Source: PCC-6802 sp943367755 (GTDB taxonomy: Bacteria; Cyanobacteriota; Cyanobacteriia; Pseudanabaenales; Pseudanabaenaceae). Taken from it: a DNA stretch of 64,000 bases. The stretch lies in the NCBI GenBank assembly GCA_943367755.1, contig CALRKB020000017.1, positions 1-64,000 of the forward strand. Direction: 5' to 3'. The notes beneath the pieces are model-generated. The model did no database searches and had not been told where the DNA came from. It was given only the letters and a program-made list of their open reading frames with translations. Shown one piece after another: positions 41,529 through 50,800 of the stretch (positions are counted from its first letter, which is position 1; each line of letters opens with the position of its first letter). The position numbers and the translations under genes are program-made.

Positions 41529-43940
41529 TCACGCTAGTTTTTTTAATTCTTGACAAGACATTTGATATTCCGATTCGATCTGCTGCATTAAAGCGTTAAT
41601 ACCATCAGAATCTCTCTTTCTACCCATACCCTCCATTCTTAATAATAAGTCACCCAATCTTTTTGCCCCCAATACGTAACTATTTCCCTTGAAAGTATGA
41701 GCTACAAAATTAATCTCAGAGAAATCGCTTTTTCGAATATTATCTCGCAGTCGATTCATTAGGACAGGAGATTCTTCTTCTAAAAATAGATAAATCATGC
41801 GCCGAACAAGAGCTGGATTAATATCTTGTAGAGACTTTATGGCATCTAGCTCGATCGCGCCATCAGACTCAATCCGAACTGCTAGATCGTGAGTTTGTTG
41901 TACGCCTTCCTGTCCCCACTTTATCAGCATCCGTTGCAGGGCATCAAGCAAAATTGGTTTGCTAATGTAGTCATCCATACCTGCTTGCAAACACATTTCG
42001 CGATCGCCTTGCAAGGCACTGGCAGTCATCGCCACGATCTTGGGACGAGCATAGGGTAATGCAAGATCTGTCCAGTTCTTTGTTAAGTAACCAGCCAGTT
42101 TCAGCCCATCCATTTTTGGCATATGAATATCGGTAAACAGAATGTCATAAGACTTGCGCTTAACTGCGGCGATCGCCTCTAGCCCATCTCCAACCACATC
42201 TGCTTGATAGCCCATCTTTCCTAACATGGCGATTGCTAGTTCCTGATTGATTGCATTATCCTCCGCCAGCAAAAGAGTTAAGGGAATTGACCCGCTCAAC
42301 TTTTGCTCGCAATTGAGTCGAGAATTTGCAGGTTGCAAAACACCCTGCCATTGCGAATCTTCAGGAATAGTCTCTGTGGATTCAGCCACGATCGTGAAAT
42401 AAAAGGTTGACCCTTTTCCTGTCTGACTCTCAACCCAAATCTTTCCTTTCATCATGTCAATTAGTCGACTGCAAATTACCAAGCCTAACCCCGTACCCCC
42501 ATACTTGCGCGTCGTAGATACATTAGCCTGGGCAAAAGCCTGAAACAGCTTATTGATGTCATCCTCAGAAATACCAATCCCCGTATCGCGCACTGCAAAG
42601 ATCAGTTTTACTCCCCCATCTTTCGCTTCTTCACTTTGCTGTGGCTGTTCCAACTTAACTGATACTTCCACTTCTCCTGTTTCTGTAAACTTAACAGAAT
42701 TGTTGACTAAGTTCAGCAGGATTTGACGGAGGCGGGTTACATCGCCAAGAATGTAAGCAGGGACATCGGGAGCAATATTGCAAAGCAAATTGAGATTTTT
42801 CTCTTTTGCTTTAGGGGCAATGAGTTCGCAGACATCATAGACAACTGTTCTGAGCGCGAATGCACGATGTTCTAGTTCCAATTTGCCCGACTCGATCTTG
42901 GAGAAATCCAAAATATCATTCACGACCGTCAAAAGAATGTCTCCACTAACCTGCGCAGTTCTTACGTACTTATGCTGTTCTGATGTTAGTTCTGTGGTTG
43001 CTAGCAACTGCGTTACACCCAATACCCCATTAATAGGCGTTCTAATCTCATGGCTCATCATTGCCAGAAAATCTGCTTTCGCTCTAACAGCAAATTCCGC
43101 TTCATCCTTAGCCTTTTGTAGCTCTTTTAAAAATTCTACTTGTCTAGCTTCTGCTAGTTTGCGTTCTGTAATATCGCGAAAACTCCAAAGTAAACCCAGA
43201 AATTTTTTTGTGTCAGAGATGACAGGGCTGATGTGGTACTCGAAAATCTGGGCATCTACAAAGACCTCACCACGATTCATATCATCCGGATTTTCGTAGC
43301 TTTGTTCGATCAATTTCATCAGAGTTTCGGGTAGATCGACCCTGGAGATCAAAAGGTTTTCGATCTCGCTCCTATCTGAAAATTCTCGCCCCAGATTCCA
43401 CATTTTGCAGAAGCGATAGTTGTAACTACAAATTTGTCCTTGTTTATCCGTTGCTAAAATCCCATCCGGCGATGATTCTGTTTGAGCCTTTAACAAGGCA
43501 TTACTATATTGCAATTCACTATTCTGTTGTTCTAAACGGTCGAGTAATGTTTGCTGGTTGTCATACTGTTGCTTGATCTGTAGCATGGCCCCCACTCTGG
43601 CACGTAACTCCAAACCATTTAAGGGTTTACTAATAAAGTCATTGGCTCCTGCCGATAGGCATCTTGCCAAGTCTTCTTTCGCAGTCAGAGCTGTCACCAT
43701 GACGATTGGTATTGCCTGCCATTGGGGCATGGCTCTAATTTGCCGACAGGCTTCAACGCCATCAATCTCAGGCATCATTACATCCAGCAAGATTGCATCT
43801 GGATGATACGTTCCAAGAAGAGTAATTGCTTCTTGACCGCTTGAAGCGTAGTGTAAGTCATATCGATCGGGTAAGAGCGACTCAATCACATCAAAGTTGT
43901 TGGGTTCGTCATCAACGATTAAAATCGAGGGAATATTCAT
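41529..43940 (-). CDS. Hybrid histidine kinase REC-PAS-HK-REC-HPt
   Basis: A protein of 803 residues in five parts: receiver (1-125), PAS (about 150-265), HisKA with MSHEIRTPING (about 285-350), ATPase (about 395-515, GTGLGLVI), second receiver (about 548-668, LFTDIHMPKMDG) and a C-terminal histidine phosphotransfer domain (about 700-795, VAHTFKGNSYVLGA). Having every relay station in one chain, it could pass phosphate from ATP to the final HPt and on to the receivers of its operon partners. It overlaps the upstream kinase by 4 nt and precedes the 383-residue kinase by 34 nt. No membrane segment is present, so it senses a cytoplasmic signal. Confidence 0.93.
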   Translation of the reverse strand: MNIPSILIVDDEPNNFDVIESLLPDRYDLHYASSGQEAITLLGTYHPDAILLDVMMPEIDGVEACRQIRAMPQWQAIPIVMVTALTAKEDLARCLSAGANDFISKPLNGLELRARVGAMLQIKQQYDNQQTLLDRLEQQNSELQYSNALLKAQTESSPDGILATDKQGQICSYNYRFCKMWNLGREFSDRSEIENLLISRVDLPETLMKLIEQSYENPDDMNRGEVFVDAQIFEYHISPVISDTKKFLGLLWSFRDITERKLAEARQVEFLKELQKAKDEAEFAVRAKADFLAMMSHEIRTPINGVLGVTQLLATTELTSEQHKYVRTAQVSGDILLTVVNDILDFSKIESGKLELEHRAFALRTVVYDVCELIAPKAKEKNLNLLCNIAPDVPAYILGDVTRLRQILLNLVNNSVKFTETGEVEVSVKLEQPQQSEEAKDGGVKLIFAVRDTGIGISEDDINKLFQAFAQANVSTTRKYGGTGLGLVICSRLIDMMKGKIWVESQTGKGSTFYFTIVAESTETIPEDSQWQGVLQPANSRLNCEQKLSGSIPLTLLLAEDNAINQELAIAMLGKMGYQADVVGDGLEAIAAVKRKSYDILFTDIHMPKMDGLKLAGYLTKNWTDLALPYARPKIVAMTASALQGDREMCLQAGMDDYISKPILLDALQRMLIKWGQEGVQQTHDLAVRIESDGAIELDAIKSLQDINPALVRRMIYLFLEEESPVLMNRLRDNIRKSDFSEINFVAHTFKGNSYVLGAKRLGDLLLRMEGMGRKRDSDGINALMQQIESEYQMSCQELKKLA

Positions 43941-46900
43941 TTATCAACCTCCTTCGCTGCTAATAGCTTGTGAATTGTATTTGTCATTTGCTGCAATTTG
44001 ACAGGTTTGCTGAGATAGTCAGATGCACCTGCTTCGAGGCATCGTTCGCGATCGCCTGGCATGGCTAATGCGGTCAGAGCAACAATGGGAATATTTTCCA
44101 ATTTGCGATCGCTGCGGATCTGCCCGATCGCTTCTAATCCATCCACGCCCGGCATTTGAATATCCATTAAAATCAAGTCAGGTACGTGTAACTTGGCGAG
44201 GTCGATCGCCTCCTGTCCGTTTCGCGCCAATAGGATGCGAAATCCCTTGGCTTTGAGGTAGCTAGAGGTCGAATTGATATTGGCTTCATTATCTTCTGCC
44301 AGTAAGATCAGAGGTAGATGTACTCCTATTCCTCTTTCGGTAGCAGTCGTTTCGAGATCTGAGGGTGTCTGGTTTGCCAACCTTAGAGATTCAATGTGCA
44401 GATCGCCACAGGGTAAATCAATCGTAAAACAACTCCCCACACCCTCTTTACTGCTCGCTCCCACCTTACCGCCGTGCAATTCTACAATCTGCTTGACCAG
44501 AGCAAGCCCCAGACCGGTGCCTTGATATTGACGGTTTAGGGCACTATCGATTTGGACAAATGGTTGAAATAGCTTGCTGAGATTCTCTGGGGCAATACCA
44601 ATGCCCGTATCGATCGCTGCAATTCGGATGAAAGAGGTATTTTCTGCTTCGTTCTTTTCCGGAGTAGCAAGTCGTTCGCGGGTCACTTCCAATGCAATCC
44701 GCCCACCCTCTGGGGTAAATTTCACAGCGTTGTTGAGTAAGTTAATCAGCACCTGGCGCATGCGCCGTTCGTCTAGCAAAAGGTCGGGTAGACCGGGTTG
44801 AATTTTTACCTCAAGTTGAATGCGTTTTTGAAAAGCCTGTTGTTTGACAAATACCAGACTGGATTGGCAAAGCTGACCGATTGCCGTTGGAGTACAGGTC
44901 AGTTCTACCTTACCCGTATCAATTTTTGCTAGATCGAGAATGTCGTTAATCAATTCCAATAAATGATTACCACTACGCTCGATGGTTTGTATAGACCGTC
45001 GCTGTTGCTCGCCGAGTAAGCCAAACACCCCTTCTTGCAGGCTTTCTGATAAACCCAGAATTACGTTAAGAGGAGTACGTAGTTCGTGGCTCATGTTAGC
45101 CAAAAATGCACTCTTGGCAAGGTTAGCAGCATCTGCAGATTCTTTTGCTTCTCGGAGAACGATTTCCACTTGTTTTCGCTCGGCAATATCTGCGATCGTG
45201 CCGAGTACCTGAAGTGGCTTACCCAGGTCATCTCGTATTGCTTGCCCCCGTGCCAAAAACCAATGTAGTGTGCCATCGGCCTTCCGAAGGCGGTATTCAC
45301 TGGAAAACTCTGAAGTCTGGGCTTCCAGGTGGGACTGAAGTGCGTCGAGAAAAGTCGCACGATCTTCTGCATAGATAGATGCAAGCCAGTCATCAAAGCG
45401 ATTGGAAATTGACACATTGCAATTGCCAAGTAAATCTTGAATATCCCAATCGAGATTGAATTCATCGGTTTGAATATTCCAATCCCACACCCAGACCTTG
45501 GCGGCATAGGTTGCTAGTTCGTAGCGTTTTGCAATCTCAGCAAATTTTCGTTCGGCAATCCCCAGTTCCATCTGTTTGTAATCTCTTAACTGCTCTTCTA
45601 CTTGCTTCTGGATGGTAATATCCTTGGCAATGCCCATAAAGCCCGTAATCTCGCCTTGGGTAGTGCGAACTGCTGTAATCGACAGCAGCACGGGAAACCG
45701 AGAGCCATCCTTGTGGATATAAGTCCACTCCTCTTCAACGACTTGTCCCAGTTTGGCTTTAGCCACAAAGACTTCAAAACCAGGTTCGATAGGTCGTTGT
45801 AGTTCGGTAGATAATTGATGGGCGCGAGCAAGCATTTCTTCAGGGACATGCAGGACAACCAGACTGGTTTTGCCCAAAATTTCAGCCGCCTTATACCCCA
45901 ACATAGTCTCTGCAGTCGCATTGAAGGATTGGATCGTGCCTTGCAGGTTGGTTGAAATGATAGCAAAGTGCACGCTGTCTAAAATGGCTTGTTGAAGCAT
46001 TGAGAGCCTAGCTAATTGCTCTTCGGATGCCTTGCGGGAGGTAATATCCGTACGAATGGCGAGGTACTGATAGGGGTTCCCTTGGTCGTTGAGAAAGGGC
46101 ACGATCGTCGCATCCACCCAATAGAAAGAACCGTCTTTAGTGCGATTTTTGACCTCGTCTCGCCAGATTTGGCCATTGGAGATCGTTTTCCACATCTCGG
46201 CAAAAAACTGGCGGGGATGGTGCCCGGAGTTGAGAATGCGATGGTTCTGCCCAATTAGCTCTTCACAACTATATTTGGAGATTTCACAGAATTTATCGTT
46301 GGCAAAGGTAATAGTGCCCCGGACATCGGTAATCGCCACAATTGCCGTTTGGTTTAAAGCGGCTGTAATATCCTTCGTCTGCTTCTCAGCTTGCCTCTGG
46401 GCTGTGATGTCTTTGGCAATGCCCATAAAGCCCATAATCTTGCCTTGGGTAGTGTGAACTGCTCTAATCGACAGCAGCACGGGAAACCGAGAGCCATCCT
46501 TGTGGATATAAGTCCACTCCTCTTCAACGACTTGTCCTAGTTTGGCTTTAGCCACAAAGACTTCAAAACCAGGTTCGATGGGTCGTTGTAGTTCGGTAGA
46601 TAATTGATGGGCGCGCGCCACCACTTCTGACGGTAGATGCAGGATCGCCGGACTGGTTTTGCCCACAACTTCAGCCGCCTTATACCCCAACATGGTTTCT
46701 GCGGCTGCATTGAAGGATCGGATCGTGCCTTGCAGGTCGGTTGAAATGATAGCAAAACTGGCGCTATCTAAAATAGCTTGTTGAAACATCAACAGTTCTG
46801 ACAACTGCTCTTCGGATCGTCTTAACTCCAACTGACTGATGACCAGACGACTTAGAACTTCAAGTTGTTGAATTTGTTCGTCTGTAATGGTTCTAGGCTT

Positions 46901-47305
46901 GCGATCGATGACACACAGAGTCCCCAAAGTATAGCTATCTGAGGTGATTAAAGGGACACCCGCATAAAAGCGAATATTCGGATCGTTTGCCACGAGTGGG
47001 TTGTCGGCAAAACGAGCATCCAATGTCGTGTCAGGAACGATCAATTTCAAATTCTCTGCGGCAACGACGTGACCGCAAAAAGAAATGTCTCGCGGCGTTT
47101 CCGATACATCAATACCGACTCGCGATTTAAACCACTGACGATCGCGATCGACCAAAGAGATTAATGCGATCGGCGTTCCACATATATAGGCAGCAAGTTG
47201 CGTCAAATCATCATATTCCCGCTCTGGCAGAGTATCGAGAATATTGTAGCGATCGAGTGCTGCTTGCCTTTCGCTTTCGTTTTGTGGAATTTCGGGCTTC
47301 TTCAT
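43937..47305 (-). CDS. Hybrid histidine kinase GAF-PAS(4)-HK-REC
   Basis: A 1122-residue protein. The GAF domain (about 15-165) starts with LDTLPEREYDDLTQLAAYICGTPIALISLVD, a common cyanobacterial type, and holds FCGHVV. Four PAS domains follow (about 175-295, 305-425, 430-550, 575-700). The first and third are near-duplicates at protein and DNA level. HisKA carries MSHELRTPLNVILG, the ATPase ends in GTGLGLALVKQIVELHGG, and the C-terminal receiver (about 985-1110) has LILMDIQMPGVDG. The protein is soluble. It is the first gene of a four-gene signalling operon and is preceded by a 578-nt gene-free stretch. Confidence 0.93.
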   Translation of the reverse strand: MKKPEIPQNESERQAALDRYNILDTLPEREYDDLTQLAAYICGTPIALISLVDRDRQWFKSRVGIDVSETPRDISFCGHVVAAENLKLIVPDTTLDARFADNPLVANDPNIRFYAGVPLITSDSYTLGTLCVIDRKPRTITDEQIQQLEVLSRLVISQLELRRSEEQLSELLMFQQAILDSASFAIISTDLQGTIRSFNAAAETMLGYKAAEVVGKTSPAILHLPSEVVARAHQLSTELQRPIEPGFEVFVAKAKLGQVVEEEWTYIHKDGSRFPVLLSIRAVHTTQGKIMGFMGIAKDITAQRQAEKQTKDITAALNQTAIVAITDVRGTITFANDKFCEISKYSCEELIGQNHRILNSGHHPRQFFAEMWKTISNGQIWRDEVKNRTKDGSFYWVDATIVPFLNDQGNPYQYLAIRTDITSRKASEEQLARLSMLQQAILDSVHFAIISTNLQGTIQSFNATAETMLGYKAAEILGKTSLVVLHVPEEMLARAHQLSTELQRPIEPGFEVFVAKAKLGQVVEEEWTYIHKDGSRFPVLLSITAVRTTQGEITGFMGIAKDITIQKQVEEQLRDYKQMELGIAERKFAEIAKRYELATYAAKVWVWDWNIQTDEFNLDWDIQDLLGNCNVSISNRFDDWLASIYAEDRATFLDALQSHLEAQTSEFSSEYRLRKADGTLHWFLARGQAIRDDLGKPLQVLGTIADIAERKQVEIVLREAKESADAANLAKSAFLANMSHELRTPLNVILGLSESLQEGVFGLLGEQQRRSIQTIERSGNHLLELINDILDLAKIDTGKVELTCTPTAIGQLCQSSLVFVKQQAFQKRIQLEVKIQPGLPDLLLDERRMRQVLINLLNNAVKFTPEGGRIALEVTRERLATPEKNEAENTSFIRIAAIDTGIGIAPENLSKLFQPFVQIDSALNRQYQGTGLGLALVKQIVELHGGKVGASSKEGVGSCFTIDLPCGDLHIESLRLANQTPSDLETTATERGIGVHLPLILLAEDNEANINSTSSYLKAKGFRILLARNGQEAIDLAKLHVPDLILMDIQMPGVDGLEAIGQIRSDRKLENIPIVALTALAMPGDRERCLEAGASDYLSKPVKLQQMTNTIHKLLAAKEVDK

Positions 47306-47883
47306 GGGATTAAACCAATCGCAGTGTCTATGTTACGGGATTTGTTGATATGACGCAGTGCAGAACTGTATTCCGTCATTTCTTTGAGCGTGGATGTAGC
47401 GAGATCGAACATAGGATTAATTCATGATGAATTAGCAGAGAATGCGAAAGCTCACTATGTTTGTGCATAACTTGCTTTTAAATTTTTAAATTTGCGCTGT
47501 ATTTTTTAGACAGGAATATCGGGGTAATAAAAATATAATAATAAAGTGACCTTACCCCCGCGTGTTTGCGCCCCCACGCATCCACACTAAATAGATAGTT
47601 GTTTTAATTTGACTCTCCTATAAAAGTATCGTCAATTACAGTCTTCCCAATCAATAGTTTAAATTGATCGCTATCACCCCAAATAGAGTAATAACTTTTG
47701 ATAGCTAACTATTAAACCCCCACTAGTGTTGTTGGTTAATAAGCTAAAAAACTTGAAACCGATTCTTAGTAAAGCTTTTAGCGATTTTTGGACGAAAGGC
47801 TTGGAATCTAGTCTAAGTATATGTTTTAGCTTTAATCACTATTTTCCAACAGGTCTATCATAATCTTAACTCGATCGGGATTG
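47306..47883. other. Gene-free stretch between the two largest kinases
   Basis: About 580 AT-rich nt with no credible gene. A short C-run region (CTTACCCCCGCG and GCGCCCCCACGC near 47550-47580) is conspicuous but unexplained. It should hold the promoter of the downstream signalling operon and the end of the upstream kinase transcript. Confidence 0.5.
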
Positions 47884-50800
47884 TCAAATAATATTACGCC
47901 TAGCTAAAGATTGCTGAATCGCGATCGTCAATTGCTTCAGTTGGACTGGCTTAGTAAGATAGTCGTTCGCTCCAGCTTCTAAACATTTTTCCCGATCGCC
48001 TGTCATGGCTAATGCTGTCAGAGCAATAATTGGAATATCAACCAGGTTGGGGTCGAGGCGAATCTGCGCGATCGCCTTTAGGCCATCCATTCCCGGCATT
48101 TGAATATCCATCAAAATTAACTCAGGCTGGTGATTTTTAGCAATGTGAATCGCTTCTTGACCATTTTGGGCTAACAGAACGCGGTAACCCTTTGCTTCTA
48201 GGTAGCTAGAAATTGTAATAATATTGGCTTTGTTATCTTCTGCTAGCAAGATCGAGGGGGCTTGGGCGGCTGTTGCGCTATTAGGAATGGAGTCCAGTTC
48301 TGGAGTAGCAGTCGGTGGTTTATTTCCTGCCACCATTTCAAATGCGATGGGAAAACTGGGAGTATAGGGGAGGTCGATCGAGAAGCAACTACCTGCACCC
48401 AGTTTGCTGACTAGCCCTACCCTGCCACTGTGGAGTTCGACGATTCGCTTTACCAATACCAACCCCAAACCCGTTCCGGCATATTGACGATTTAAGGCAC
48501 TATCAATTTGCACAAAGGGCTGAAATAGTTTGGTGATATTTTCTGATGCAATGCCAATGCCTGTGTCGATAATGGCAATTCGCACGTAGTTTTCGGGTGG
48601 AGAATCGACAGCATTTGGGTCGGTAGGGCGCTGTTTAAGGCTGGCCTCCAGGGTGATGCGTCCCCCTCTTGGGGTGAACTTGACGGCATTGTTAAGTAGG
48701 TTGAGCAGGACTTGGCGGATGCGCCGTTCGTCAATCGACAAATCGGGTAGATCGAGCGGTAGTTTAACCTCTATCTGGATATTTTTTCTCAGGGCTTGTT
48801 GTTTGATAAAGGCCAGACTGGATTGGCACAGATAAGCGATTGAAGTAGGAGTGCAATCTAGTGTGATTTGTCCGGCTTCGATTTTTGCTACATCGAGGAT
48901 GTCGTCGATCAATTCCAGTAAATGAGAACCACTGCGTTCAACGGTTTGCAAGGCTTTGATTTGCCTCTCGTTGATGGCACCAAAGACTTCCTCTTGGAGT
49001 CCTTCGGCCATGCCCAAAATGGCATTTAGGGGGGTGCGAAGCTCGTGGCTCATGTTGGCGAGAAATTCGTCCTTAAGGCGATTGGCGCGGGCAAGTTCCA
49101 GGTTAGTGATAGCGAGTTGTTCGTTACTGGCTTGCAGTTGTGCTTCAGCTCGTTTGCGATCGCTAATATCGCGAAAAAACCAGACCCGACCGTAATGCTC
49201 GTTAGCCGAATAAATGGGAGCAGAATAGCGGTCAAAGGTTCGTCCATCCAGGAGGCTGATTTCGTCGTGACTGATCTCTTGAGGACGATCGTACAGGTAT
49301 TGAACCTTCTGCAAAAACTCGGTTGGCTGGGAAAGCTGTTTTAAGGCAAAGGGTATGAGTTGGCGATCGTCGCCCATAGAGACTAAGGTTTCAGGAACGT
49401 TCCACAGGTTTAGAAACCGCTGATTATAGGCAACTACCTGACGGTTTTCGTCGATCACAAGAATGCCATCAAAGGAAGCCTCCTGCTGAGCCGTTAGCAG
49501 CGCATTGCTCCGTTGCAAGTTGGTGATGGAGTGAGCCAGTTCGTCATGGGAGAGCATGAGTTGCTCGTTCATAGACTGTAGTTGCGCTTTGACTTGCTTC
49601 TGGGCGCTGATATCCCGACATACGCAAATCAGGAGCCCATCATCTGTGAGAGTGAGGGATAGTCCCTGAGTAAAGGTGGTGCCATCTTTGCGAGTGGCGA
49701 TCGCCTCTCCCTGCCAGGCCAGATCGCGCCCCAGTGCCGGAAATATTTCCTGCTCAAACCGTTCTAACTCTTTTTGTGAATACAAAAATCTCCAGGATTT
49801 GCCCACAAGTTCTTCGGGGCGTTCGTAGCCAAACAGGTTTAGATGGGCTTTGTTCAAATAGAGGTAGGTATCTCCTTGCAGAATCCCAATGCCATCGATC
49901 GCCGCTTCAATGGCAGCGAGTTGTTGTTTGAGAGCTTTTTCAGTGCGTTTGCGATCGCTAATATCCCGCACGATTGCCAATACTTCCTGGTCGTTAATGG
50001 CTAATACCCTGATCTCTTCATAAATGTTTCGATCCTGCTTGAGGAATTGATGTTCGTAAACTTGTAATTCTCTCGTAACGATTGCCTGCTCGATCGCTTG
50101 CAACTGTTTTTGCAACAAGTCTGGTGGCAGAACTTCTGAAATGTGATTGTTTATAGGCAGAAAGTTCTCTGCATTGATACCTGGTTTGATGTAATCCAAG
50201 CAGGTGCCATCGCGCCTGAGTCGCAGCAATAAATCGGGAATAGCCTCCAGCATCGTGCGATTGGTTGCTTGGCTGGCTTGCAATGCGGCAGTACGCTGCG
50301 CTACTTGCACTTCTAAGTCTTGATTGAGTTGCTGTAATGCTTCTTCTGCCTGTTTGCGTTCGCTAATATCAGTAATCGTGCCTACATAGCCGATCGCCTG
50401 ACCGTCGTCATCGCGTTCGGCTACGGCCTGCCCCAACACCCAGATTGTGGTGCCATCAGGTCGTAGAATCCGATACTCTAGCTGAAATGGACGGTTTTCC
50501 TGTCGGGCAAGAATAGTTTCAGCAATCACACGCGCTCGATCGTCAGGGTGTATTGCCTGTTGCCAGCCGCTGCCAGTGGTTTCTTCTGGGAGCAGTCCGA
50601 GCATCTCGCAACAGCGCTGGTTGCTGTAAATGCTTTTGCCCTCGGCATCGGTGCGAAAAATGCCCACGGGGGCAGCGGCGGTCAGGGTGATATAGCGCTG
50701 TTCGCTCTCCCGCAGCCGAACTTCCACTTGTTGGCGTTCGATCAATTGCTCCTGCAACTGTTGGTGGGTAGTAGCTTGCTGTATAGCGATCGCCAGTTGC

